From Rhododendron vialii (Eukaryota; Streptophyta; Magnoliopsida; Ericales; Ericaceae): a stretch of DNA of 64,000 bases. Positions 23,393-35,320 of the stretch are shown one piece after another (the stretch's first letter is position 1; the number at the start of each line of letters is the position of its first letter). The DNA lies in contig NC_080560.1 in the NCBI RefSeq assembly GCF_030253575.1, positions 14,761,001 through 14,825,000 on the forward strand, given 5' to 3'. Under the pieces are notes generated by a model that was not told the origin of the DNA, made no database searches, and saw nothing but the letters and a program-made list of their open reading frames with translations. Made by a program: the position numbers and the translations under genes.

Positions 23393-23574
23393 TGGTTCAT
23401 CTCATTTGTCTCTTTTAGTGAATGTGAAAAATGTTGAAACTTTGAATGCTCTCAATTGGATATTAGTTGTTTGGATCAGCTATGATAATTGGTTCTTCTA
23501 CCTCCAACGAGTTATTCTTTCTTTCTTTTTTTTCCTTGATCACCTTTTTGGAGAACAATTTACGGCTTTTTGTC

Positions 23575-23878
23575 GGTTACCGTAGCCAAAGATTTCTTTA
23601 TTAAAAAAAAACATCATCATCATTATCGTAACATGTATGCTACTACCTCTATCCCATTTCGTTTGATCTTTTATGAAAGTCGTGCCATTTTTTGAATCAA
23701 AAAACAAAGTACATCCAAAAAATAGGCTTTTTTATGGGTTACAGTAGCCAAAGATTTCTTTATCAACAACAAATATCATCATCATTATCATAACATATAT
23801 GCTACTACCTCCGTCCCATTTCGTTTGATCTTTTCTGAAAGTCGTGCCATTTTTTGAATCAAAAAATAAAGTACATCC
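23575..23878 (+). repeat. Tandem duplication of about 160 bp
   Basis: Two copies (about 23575-23717 and 23736-23878) share GTAGCCAAAGATTTCTTTAT, ATCATCATCATTATC, then CTACTACCTCYRTCCCATTT and GTACATCC. The CTACCTCCGTCCC start resembles the terminus of Stowaway-type MITEs, so each copy may carry a partial MITE end. Confidence 0.7.
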
Positions 23879-24424
23879 GTGATAATTTTTTGACATTTTA
23901 TGAAGCAATTTATAGAGATCTCGATTAGTTATATAAATTGGTGCAAAAAAATAAGAAAACATAATGCATGGAAGTGCTTTATTTTTTCATATGGTAAATG
24001 ATGACACGCTTTAAGAAAAGTGAGTATTACTGTGAATTATTTTTTTCGTTGTTGCCCACTGGAAGTGACGAGAGGAAATGCAGGAGGATTAATCATTCGG
24101 ACATCCTTGAGAAGTTCTTAGGCTCAACTAGTTTTATGGTTAATTTTGATGGGCTATGGTTTCATGTTTATGTATGTTTTGTACGCGCGCATGTCTGTGG
24201 GTGGGTGAGTACTCATGTATTTAGGTTTTCTGATAAAATTATATGCCTGTATTCTGTTTGTTTATTTATTTTTATTGTTATTTTTTCATTGCTAGGTGTG
24301 TGTCTGGAAGGTTGTATGAGATTTTTGAATTTACAGCACTTATCTTGAGGGGTGAAGAGAAAGAGATTGGTTCGTCTGAATTTCAAGGTCTGTATTGAGT
24401 TTATTAAGGGGGTTCAAGATCTAT

Positions 24425-27400
24425 ATGGTGTTTTCTAAGGAGGAGCATTCGGGAATTATGTTTTCATTTCAGAAACGGAAGTGCTCATGGTCTCTGGTTG
24501 CATCTGTTGCTTCCATTTTGGCATTAGTTTCAGTAGTTCATCTATTCTTGTTTCCTGTGGTTCCTTCATTTGATTACTTGCGCGCTAAGCATGCTCAAAA
24601 TGCCTGCATCCCACTAGATGAATCAATAAACGGAAGCAAAGGCAATGTTCTGCAAAGTTCACAGCCCGTTCTTAACTTCGATGTACAATTTCCGGCTGAC
24701 TTGCATAAGGCAGTGGTTTACCATAGTGCTCCCTGGAAAGCTGATATTGGCCGGTGGTTATCTGGTTGTAATCCAATTACAACAGCAGTCAAAGTTGTTG
24801 AGGTAGTGGAAGTGGATGTTGTGATTATTTAAGATTGACTTTCTTTTTACTTTCTATTGTGAGGGCGTTAAAATATTACTATTGAATATGGGATCTGTGA
24901 AAACTCATCGTGTTTTCATTTTATTCTCTTTTAATTCCTAATGTTGACGGATGTAGTTTGATTCTTCACACCCATAAGCTCATCTGCCTCAGTAAATTTT
25001 GAGTATCTTCTAAAATTTAGGTTCGAGTTGGAGTTGGATCGACTTGTGAAACGGAAACCCTTGTTACTAATAGTGAGTTGATCTCTTGGCAGAATATAGG
25101 GGGCAAGAGCTGCAAAAATGACTGTAGTGGTCAAGGCATTTGCAATCTTGAACTGGGTCTATGTCGATGCTTTCACGGATTCAGCGGTTGGTGTTATTTA
25201 TCTTAACTTCTTCCCATTACATTGTTTTGATTTTTTTTTACTCAAGTAGAAGCATGGAATTTTGCTTATGGATATTTGGTCCACATATGTAATACTATAA
25301 GACTCTGAACACTATCCATTAGATGTGTTTCGAGAATGAACCGCAGTCATCTCTAAGAACAAACTAAATGGTCACCTTTTGAAGAGTAACGAATTTAAGA
25401 GAGCTTCCTCAACATAACTTGCTTTATTTGGCAGTACTCTAGAATTTCTAAACTTCTTTGAAGTTGCTTTTAAGGTGGCGGTTAGTTTCAATTCATAGCT
25501 GATGGTAGTTTTACAAATATTAATCAGTGGAAACTTTTAGGTTAAGTGTATTAAGTACCACTTTTATTCCATTGCCCAAGGTTATGAGCTTTGTCTGTTA
25601 CAATAAGAAGAGCCAATTGGGCAGTATCAGGCCTGAAACCTTTTCGTTCTTTAGTTTCGTTCATCCAGTTAGAAAGCAACTTTGCATGCATGGTGCTGTA
25701 TAATTAAGGAACCCATTTTTTGCTCAATCGTTCAGCTTCTACATTTCTTTTCGCCTCATTTCCTTCAGAAGTCCTAGAGTAACCTCTTTGTCATGGCCAA
25801 CATAGCTGTTTGTATGGTCATCATTGTTAATCTTGGAATAGTGTACTCTCTGTCTTTGCTTTTCTCACAAATAATATGATGTGGTTTATTATGCGAAGTA
25901 ACCAGAATTTTCTCTAATGCTACTTTTCTGTTGAGTTGTATAATTAGCTTATCGGATATCTTTAATGGAGCAGGGGAAGGGTGCTCTGAAAGATTGCACC
26001 TGGAGTGCAATTTTCCAGGATCAGAGGACCTACCATATGGGCATTGGGTCGTCTCGATATGCCCGGCTTATTGTGACACAACAAGAGCAATGTGTTTCTG
26101 TGGGGAAGGCACTAAATACCCAAACCGACCTGTTGCTGAGGCATGCGGGTTTAAAATAAAGTAAGCACACTTTCATCCTAATAGACTCATCTGTGTAAAG
26201 TATGATCCTACTGTTAACAAGTTGACGACATCATATCTGTTCTCAGCTTACCTTCTGTACCCGAGGGTCCCAAATTGACTGACTGGACAAAAAATGACCT
26301 GGATAATGTTATGACAACAAATGGTAGCAAACCTGGGTGGTGTAACGTAGATCCAGCTGATGCATATGCTTCCAAGATTCAATTCAAAAAGGAATGTGAT
26401 TGCAAATATGATGGTTTGTGGGGGCGATTTTGTGAGGTGCCTGTGCTTTGCACATGTATTAACCAATGCTCTGGCCATGGACATTGTCGCGGTGGATTTT
26501 GTCAGGTAGTAATGATGGACTTCATTCGATTAGCATGCACAGGATCTAAACTTATCCACAAAAATCTTTCTAGACAAAACATTACTTACGTAACTTGTTC
26601 ATTGGTATTTCCAAAGTGAATGTAAACTCTGAAAGTTGCCATAAGAGGTTCATACATGCATGTACACAACAAAAGCCTATTATTTTTTTCCCCAAACAAA
26701 GAGATCTTTCTTTGCTACGAATATCAAAGAGACCTCTAGGCCATGGAGCATGGATACTACAAGAAGGGAATTGTCGATTGTTCTCAAGACAAGTAATTTG
26801 TTTATTTTACATATAGACTTTCTAGTTACTCCATACACTTCGTGTGTATGTTTGAGCTTTTCCTCATTTGACGGCTGAATTGCTCCGAGACACAACCTCT
26901 GCCAGTAGTTGCACAAGTAGCATTTCTGAACCAAACCCAAGTGTTCTCCATTGAACCAAGCTTCCGAGTGGTTACCATCAAACTAAGCTACCAGACGTTG
27001 TTACTTGTCCAAAAAGAAGAACGAGGTACTACACTTTGGTAACAGCTGTACAAAAGTTTTAGTAACAAAGAGAGTCTGAATCACAATTTTTAGGGCTTAT
27101 CCATGGCTATCTTTACAATAACGACTAATTTACCAAGACCTGTAAGAAGTCGGAACCTCTTTTCCTAAAATTCTTCAACCTACAATAAGCTCAATTATTA
27201 GCTGGTTTTGTGTATTAAATTGTGAGATCGTGTCCATTACATCAAGTTATTCTATTGTGAATCTGTGTACTGAATCAGTTTCATAAATTTTATTTGGGAA
27301 TATGCATTTTCATACACCATTCTTGAGTCCTTGACTTTTTCTGACCACTTAGCTTTTTCTTGACGTACTTTCCTAAGTGTGAAAATGGATGGTACGGAAT

Positions 27401-30400
27401 AGATTGCAGTATTCCATCTGTTTTGCCGTCCATAAGAGAGTGGCCTCAATGGCTTCGACCAGCTCAGATTAACATTCCTAATACTACAAAATATGTTGGG
27501 AGTCTTGTCGGTCTCACTGCCATGGTTGAAAAGAAAAGGCCCCTTGTGTATGTTTATGACTTGCCTCCAGAGTTCGGTAGTCTTCTGCTTGAGGTCAGTA
27601 TGAATACAACTAGTGGTTCATGATGCATGGGAAGGTTGAGTTCCTTATGGTTTTTCATTAATTTATTGACTATTGAAGGGGCGGCATTTCAAGTTTGAGT
27701 GTGTAAACAGAATATATGACGAGAAGAACGCTACATTGTGGACCGATCAGTTGTATGGGTCACAGGTATTACTTGAACCAAGAACCACATCAACTTAAGT
27801 TTTTTTCAACCTCTGTTGAAATAGTGGAATAGCTAATGTTTTGTGGTCTTATGGTGCTATTTATTTGCAGATGGCATTTTATGAGAGTATCCTAGCTAGT
27901 CATCATCGAACATTGAATGGCGAAGAAGCTGACTTTTTCTTTGTTCCCGTTCTTGATTCATGCATTATAACCCGTGCTGATGATGCACCCCACTTGAGCA
28001 TGGAGGTACTTCTTATGCCCTTTTGTATAATGCTTGTGACCAATTGGCTGATTTACGTTCCTTATCTGATTTATATATGTATGAATCTTGCTACATTCTT
28101 GAAACCAATCAATATCATGGTGCCAAAACCAGCACTGCTAGGTGCACACTTTTAAGACAGATCTGAATTGGGACCCACTCCTTTTGAGAGGGGTGTAGTT
28201 TTGTGTCCGGCTCGTTGTCTTGAAGAAGTGCATGTATCTCTTCTCACTAAAACATGAAATTTTTAGTCTTGCCATAGCAGCTCCTGTTTTTCCCTAAAAC
28301 CTTTGTCTGCCCTCTAGAACCTTTTTATTAACACTGCTCGTTGAAACTCATCTTGCCTCATTGGCTTCACGAGTCCTTTTTCACCACTGAGTTTGTTTAA
28401 TCTAGTCTATCTTGTTTGGGTCCCAGCATCTTTTCCTACCTGTCTTTGGCTTCCCTCTAGTCATTTGAACTACTCTACATTCAATTGTTTCTCACCTTTC
28501 TGGTTCATTAGTTATCTCAGATGGGTTCCCCTCATCTTGTTATCACTTATTATTATAGAGTGTGGTGACGACTACAGTCGATTCCTTATTTTATCTGATA
28601 TTGTGGCACGATTCATCCATGAGAATCTTTCTTGATTTGAACTTGAGTCAAATACAAGTGACTTTTAGAAATAATGCATTCGTAAGCCTGCAGTTTTTCC
28701 CTCGTGAATTCATGCACGGACACTACCATGCTGTTATTAGTTGCCGTGTGCATCATTCTGTCTCCCCCTATTTGGCTTCATCTGGTAACTGCAAAATATA
28801 ACTCGTTAAATTCCAGAAACACATGGGGCTAAGGAGCTCTCTAACTCTCGAGTTTTATAAGAAGGCACATGATCACATTGTGGAGCAATATCCCTTCTGG
28901 AACCGCTCATCAGGAAGAGACCACATTTGGGTATGAGTATTTTGGCTAAATTTTTTTTTATTGTCAGTGTAGGAACTATTGCTGACGGTTTTTCTTTTGG
29001 TACATATGATGGCACTTTGTGGGTATGCTAATATTTTTGCTTTTATATCTCAAGACAGTCCTTTTCTTGGGATGAAGGTGCATGCTATGCTCCCAAGGAG
29101 ATATGGAATAGCATGATGTTGGTCCACTGGGGAAATACAAACTCAAAGCATAACCACTCGACAACCGCATATTGGGCTGACAACTGGGACCAAATCTCTT
29201 CTGACAGAAGAGGCAACCATCCCTGCTTTGACCCGGATAAAGATCTTGTCCTTCCTGCATGGAAAAGACCTGATGTAGATGCCCTGAGCTCAAAACTTTG
29301 GGCTAGGTGTGTACCTGATGAAAGATGTTATTTATGTTAGTTACCACCTCTGAAGATCTAGTATATGGGGCTGGGGGGCCTCTCCACTGGTTGCCATTTA
29401 GTTTTGAGTTGGATACTTAAAATGCTCGCTCCCTCCATCCCGCATTGTTGTTCCATTTCTCTTTTGGATGCCCAAATGTTAGTTCTACTTGTGTAGTTGG
29501 AAGAAAAAAAGAAGAAGCATGCCCGCTTACTACACCCACTAGTTGGTGTCTCACCATATGGGATGGGTTAATTGGGTACTGTCCTGACTTTAATTTTCCA
29601 AAACTATCCTTCAGATGGCTATAAATATCTTCAAAATTGAGAATAAAGGAAAAATGTTAGAAATTACTGTTTCTTAACTTGCATTTGAATGCAATTAACA
29701 TGTCGCCTTCAAAAGTGGAAATTCACAAAAGTGACTAACAATATGGGAATGGGGGAGTGCTAAAGTTTTAGCCAACTGTACTATTCCCAAAGCATATGTC
29801 AGAATAAATGTTTACATGAGTGTTACTTCTGCAGGTCCCGTGAGAAACGGAACACGTTGTTTTACTTCAATGGAAATCTAGGATCAGCTTATGAACACGG
29901 AAGACCAGAAGACACGTAAGTAAGCCAAAGGGTTCCTAGGAGCCATAAAATGGAGAACTGGTTGAAAACCACACATACTATTTTTATTCTTGGGACCAAG
30001 TTGTGCAAAATATTCTTTCCGTCTGTGCTTTGACGTGTATAATGAATGTATGCATTATTCAGGTATAGTATGGGTATCAGACAGAAAGTGGCAGAAGAGT
30101 TTGGATCAACTCCTAACAAGGAAGGGAAACTTGGGAAACAGCATGCTGAAGATGTGATTGTGACCCCGCTACGTTCTGATAATTATCACGAGGCTTTGGG
30201 CAATTCTGTCTTTTGTGGGGTTATGCCTGGAGATGGTTGGAGTGGTCGTATGGAAGACAGTATGTTACAAGGCTGCATTCCTGTTGTCATTCAGGTTGTA
30301 TGATCCTCCGCTTTGTTTCTGTGTCAACTTTGAGCTTGTCAAAATTGATATTTGTGTCATAATTTTGGTTTGAAAGACCATTTGGAGCCTTCTGCCAATT

Positions 30401-32084
30401 TCGAATGGAGGATATTGTTCCTTATTTCCTCCACTTTTCAAAACGCAAAAGAAAGAACTCAAGCACTGTCAAGTTATTTATGTTTTCAAATCTCCCTGTT
30501 GGCAGTCTGTGACAATCTGGATCTCTAGACCAACCTTAACTTTTTTTCAATTGGTTTCCATATTTAGGATGGGATCTACCTTCCATATGAGAATGTCCTC
30601 AACTATGAAAGTTTTGCTGTGCGGATAGGCGAAGATGAAATTCCAGAGTTGATAAAAATTCTCAGGGTAACTTATTGGTTTACTGAAGTAACAGAAATGA
30701 ATTGACTTCTTGTTCAAAGATGGCAGAATTTTTTTGAAACTTGAGTTTTGCTTCGTGAAGGGATTCAATGAAACAGAAATAGAATTCAGGCTGGCAAATG
30801 TACAGAAGATTTGGCAGAGGTTCTTATATCGTGATTCGTTTTTGCTTGAGGCTGAGCGTCAGAAAGCTGCATTTGGACAGGTGGACGATTGGGCTGTGGA
30901 GTTCTTGCAGCTAGGTGAAGATGATGTTATTGCCACTGTGATACAGGTACACAAAATTCTTTTCATACCCAGAATTGCACGTTATTTACACTAAGAGTTT
31001 TTTTATACATTTGGTTGAGGAGACAGTGAAAAGAAGGAATATCATGAATTTTTTTATTTAATGGAGTGACAGTAATTCCTATGATATTAGATTAATGGAG
31101 TGCTTTTTCTTTCGTAATCTTAGGGTTTATGACTTCAGATGAAAGAGCACCCTGAGTTTAGCCTTTCAAGCCCTATTAGGTCTGGTTGTACTTGGAAGGT
31201 CAATTAGAAATGTCCATAAAGAAGTTGGAAGAAAACAAGATTCTCTAGTTCGTTTACTAATAGGGATAACTTGTGGCGAATTCATAAGAAAAAGCAAAAT
31301 GTTTGTGTGATGTGATTCCGGCTATTTGATTTGCTGGACGTCACATGATATGCTTAGAAGTTGGTTTGGCTAGGCACCCGATTTACAGAATTTGTTTGGT
31401 AGACGTTGATATACATGGTCATCCTTTTATAAAAAGAGAGTTTCACCCGTCACTCTAATTTCTTGCCTCCTTTTTTTGTTGCATATCCAAGTACCATTTG
31501 TTGGATGCAAATATGTTTCACCCGTCACTCTAATTTCTTGCCTCCTTTTTTGGTTGAATATCCGAGTACTTTTTGTTGGATGCAAATATGAAAACTTCAA
31601 TTCATGACATTGACATTGTACTATTAAAGAAAGAAAAAGTTATTCACAATGTTACTTTGGCCTAACTTGTGTATATCAATGCAGGGTGTATTGTTTCAAA
31701 ACATACGATGAACTTATCTTCTTATGACTTATCTTCTACAAAGATAGGAGTATCAAATTTGATGGAGCACGCATATTTTTAACCATCCTCTTTTCTTCAT
31801 TTTGGCACTCTCCATAGATGAAAATCATAGCACGTCATTTCCAAAAATAACACATACGCCCTTGTCTTAGATACTTTAATCGACTCCTTCTCTCCTGGAG
31901 GGTATGTTTGGCCTGTCTCTGTGGAATTTGTTTGTGCTTAAATCTTAACTGACGGAATTTGAACTGTCAATTTATTTTTGAAAAGGTTTTACACTACAAG
32001 TTACACAGTGACCCTTGGAGGCGACAACTTGCTCGTACTAACAAGGAGTTTGGGTTACCACAAGAATGCATGATGAAGAACTGA
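24425..32084 (+). CDS. ExAD: ExAD-like exostosin-family (GT47) arabinosyltransferase, 14 exons
   Basis: Golgi type II glycosyltransferase; the Arabidopsis homologue adds the fourth arabinose to extensin side chains in cell walls. Exons: 24425-24802, 25093-25186, 25974-26160, 26247-26505, 27378-27593, 27679-27765, 27871-28005, 28817-28930, 29059-29306, 29835-29915, 30063-30294, 30568-30666, 30761-30946, 31986-32084. They join in frame to 2,415 nt (804 aa), near the family length. Residues about 23-43 form the membrane anchor. Two EGF-like cysteine clusters (CSGQGICN about 137, [12 protein letters not shown] about 294) straddle splice sites. The exostosin domain (about 365-740) has [62 protein letters not shown] and [12 protein letters not shown]. 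All introns are GT-AG. An in-frame ATG at 24458 aligns better with the start I recall for Arabidopsis (793 aa). Confidence 0.93.
29429..29757. mobile_element. Stowaway-like MITE in ExAD intron 9
   Basis: The ends CTCCCTCCATCCCGCATTGTT and, inverted, CTCCCCCATTCCCATATTGTT match the CTCCCTCCGTCCC signature of Stowaway/mariner-type MITEs. The expected TA target duplication is not clearly preserved. It is noncoding and lies in the intron between exons 9 and 10. Confidence 0.55.
31438..31592 (+). repeat. Tandem duplication of about 77 bp in ExAD intron 13
   Basis: Two adjacent copies of GTTTCACCCGTCACTCTAAT followed by TTCTTGCCTCCTTTTTT and TTTGTTGGATGCAAATATG, with only a few differences. The copies begin at 31440 and 31516, in the 1-kb last intron. 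Confidence 0.85.
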
Positions 32085-33256
32085 TTGAAGAGTTGTACCA
32101 TAATACCATAAATACTAGCTTTACAATGACTTGGGAGCGGTTTGATAGGAAGAAGCAGACGCCTTTGCCCCCTTGACAGGAAAATGCAGATTACATGTGC
32201 ATTCCGGAATGTTTCCAATTGTTTGTTTCCGCGGTGCTCTTGAGTGGATAGAAGACCTACGATTGAAATTTAGGTACGGAATTTGGTAAGCTGTAGCAAC
32301 CATTGTACAGTTCCTATAATACAGGGTAGCGTCCATATGGAAGCCATGTTTCTGAAGGGGTAGCTACCCAGTTTTTGCCAAAGAGAAGTATAGGAAAGTG
32401 TTGATATCTTAGTTTCGAAAAATTCATATAGACGTGGCATGATGAACTTGTGTGTTTTATATAGACTGGAAAAAGAGAAAAATCAGACAGCAATTTCCTT
32501 TTTGATTTCTCCGTCGTATCTTCAAATAGATGACAAAATTTTCGTATCGAAGTTATTTACGTGCGAACGTTAAATTGAAAATCAATGTATCGACGGACCA
32601 CTGCGAATGTGTTGGATGTACTTGCGTTGGCTTTCCTGTGAATGGAATATTTGGAATATGATCCGGATGACGAATATCATATTTGCCTACTGGAAGGAGA
32701 AATCGAAATATTTTGTTTTGAACCTTGTTTTGGATGATTGTATGCCATCTGAGCCTGGGCTTAGCCCGATGAAGAGAAATTTGGGCTTATGTTCTTTACA
32801 GTCCAGGCTCAACCTGGCTTCGTGTTGAACGCGCTTTGACTTATTTCGCCGATTTAGGCTCGTTTTGTGGGACATCTCGCATAATTATATATGTTACGTC
32901 TATTTTGAACAAATGATATCTCTAACTGGTAAATGTTATTCCTCTAAATGGTAATAAATGTTATGCGTAGTAAATATTATGGGTGCATAACATATGCTAG
33001 TGTGCACCCTAATCGTCCCGTTTTTGGACTTCTTAAACCTTTGTCTCTTTTATGTTTCTTTTGGTTCTTGACTTGACCTTTTAGGCTTTTTTAGTAGATT
33101 TTCATTGTTCTTTAGTTGCCCTTTTTTAGATCCCGTTCTACTAACATTTTTTATTATTTTTTTAAAAAGTGCACATTCTCTCCTTATTCAAAATTTTCCA
33201 CGTTATTAGTTTTGTTCTAAACTTTTGTGAATTATTGATTCGTCTTGACGAGACAA

Positions 33257-33367
33257 ATTAAAAAGGTAAAAAAATTACTTTTATTCAAATATTTTAAGAA
33301 ATAGTAACAATTTAAAAAGGTAAAAAAATTACTTTTATTCAAATATTTTAAGAAATAGTAACAATTT
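33257..33367 (+). repeat. 54-bp tandem duplication
   Basis: Two virtually identical units of AAAAAGGTAAAAAAATTACT followed by TTTATTCAAATATTTTAAGA and AATAGTAACAATTT. The near-identity suggests a recent event or an assembly artefact. Confidence 0.9.
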
Positions 33368-33764
33368 AAGTTGAAAAAGTATAAAAAGTTGAGTTATAAA
33401 TCAATTTGAACCCTAGAGCACAGATCAAATAAGTACTTATTTTTTGAGAAATCTGTCTTGTTCCGCTAAAAAATATTCCGTAAGTATTTATTTATAATTT
33501 TCAAGTTTCAAAATAATGTATTTACAAATTTTTTTTTGCACCGTTCAAAATATCTCATTGAAATCTATCAAACAAGATTTATATCGTACAAAAAATTATT
33601 TCAGTAAATTTATTATTTTTAAATTTGAAAATTACAAATAATTGCTTCAAAATTTTTAAGAACGGAAGAGGGCAAAAGCGAGTCAAGCGACAGCCCCCAA
33701 GCTTCTTCTCCTTCTCGATCGACAACAACTGGGAGATCTGCACTCCTCCTCTTCTGTTTCCAGT

Positions 33765-33806
33765 TAAGCTGCTTCTTCTCCTCCTCCTCCTCCTCCTCCT
33801 TCTTCT
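33765..33806. repeat. CTC/CTT trinucleotide tract
   Basis: A run of CTC and CTT triplets which opens a poly-leucine frame on plus and poly-Arg/Gly/Glu frames on minus. No gene is inferred. Confidence 0.9.
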
Positions 33807-35320
33807 GTTTCGGCCTGTTTCCAGCCCTGTCCTCGTCTGCATTTTTTTTTTGTTGTGCGTGTGGCTCTTTTGTTGTTGCCGGTTGCCCTGTTCTTTCCCG
33901 GTTGCTCTGTCCAGCTCTGTTTTTGCTTCTCGGTCAAATCAATTTGTGTGTGTGTGTGTGTGTGTGTGGTTCTTTTATTGTCTAGCTCTGTCCAATTTTT
34001 TTCGTTTTGTGTTCTTGCCTTGCTCTTTCCCATTGTACTTGGCTTAGCAAATGAAAAAAAGAAGAGGAATGATGCTGAATCTGTTTTAATCCGACTGGAC
34101 CCAAGAGCTAGACAATAATGTATGTTTTTTTTTTTGGACAAATTTTCTTTATCCCCAAACAACAATGGAACAGTCACACACTACAAACCAAAATGAAAGT
34201 AGTTGAACACAATTGCGCCCCGCTGCCGAGCAAAATAAAAATAACAAATTGCTTGCGCTTAAGCTCCAGGGGACCTTGGCGCCTCGGTGCGACTTTTGCC
34301 CTTTAAACACTGGATGGGTCCAATCTTGAGTATAGCTTCAGCGAGCTTTTCGATTATGCATTGGTTGTTTATTTGGCCGAAGCAAATCTTCACCTTCTTT
34401 AGTTCTGTATACTATTTTCAAGTGACGGGGATGTTGAATCAAGAACATATAATCTGAGTGCAGTTATTTATAATCAAGTTCTATGGATTCCCATCATTCT
34501 TGAATGTTGAGTTCTGTTTTGGTTTGGTTTGTTCTTAATCTTCTTTATATATCTGGGTGCAGTTTTTTATGAGAATGCAGGGAGCTTAAATCATGGAGAT
34601 TGGTGGTGGGGAAAAGATGCATATTATTTCATGAGGTACTTTTTCTACAAACCACTTGAGATACTTGAAACTGATTTGAACATTAAATGTTTTGTGGTTC
34701 TATGAATAACCATTTAAAAATATTGACGCCACACTGAACCACCATGCCCTCATCCCAAAACGGGAGTCAATGATCTTTGCTAACTTCTTTTCAAGGTGTT
34801 TGAGAGAGGAATACGAGACACACATACTTCTTATTTAGGTACTTGGTACCAAAAAAGGTTTGGAGGTTATTAGTTTCATTTCATGAGTACCAATAATATT
34901 GTTTGGACATGCTTATGGAGCAAACCTCTATAAATTCTTTTTTTGCTTTGACATTGCTATCGTTGGCCAAAGGCTTAATTTTGTTATGTTTGTTTTATCA
35001 CTTCTTCTCCGGATCCACTTCATCTCCTCCCCATCCTTTTCTGCGATCGATGAATGTATCGTGGTCGCCGTTTGACAAAACAAACTGTGGTCTAGGTATG
35101 CATATTTCTGAATCTATTTGTCACGTTTTATTTTACCTTGCTGCGGTCATTAACTTATGGTTTATCATAAAATCCAGGTGGACGATTTTCCTTTTCAATT
35201 GTCAATGATCTTTGATAACTTCTTTTCAAGGCGTTTGAGAGAGGAAGACGAATCAAACGAGGCCTACATACATAGTTTTGTATATACAAAGGGAGATTAG
35301 ATTTGAGGCAGTATCAAAGA

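Larger units (their letters stand above)
22330..24424 (+). other. Presumed promoter and leader region of the ExAD-like gene
   Basis: No coding exon recognised. A CT tract (22,515-22,537) of the sort common in plant leaders lies 1.9 kb before the start codon, so a leader intron is possible but unproven. A foldback element (23028-23392) and a tandem duplication (23575-23878) sit in between. The 116-codon open frame at 23,998-24,348 looks non-coding. Confidence 0.4.
32085..35320. other. Spacer between the ExAD-like and PMT11-like genes
   Basis: It should contain the ExAD 3' UTR and the PMT11 promoter. No exon of a further gene was recognised. It contains an exact 54-bp tandem duplication (33257-33367), a CTC/CTT tract (33765-33806) and a GT tract (33944-33969). 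The long open frames around 33,625-34,177 on both strands come from these low-complexity tracts. Confidence 0.6.

Noticed and set aside
23998..24348. A 116-codon frame just upstream of the ExAD-like start
   Set aside because: No recognised domain, hydrophobic low-complexity ending, and no homologous N-terminal extension known for the ExAD family.
33625..34177. Overlapping open frames of 137-140 codons on both strands
   Set aside because: They run through CTC/CTT and GT microsatellites, giving poly-leucine or poly-glycine/glutamate/arginine. No domain, no splice context.
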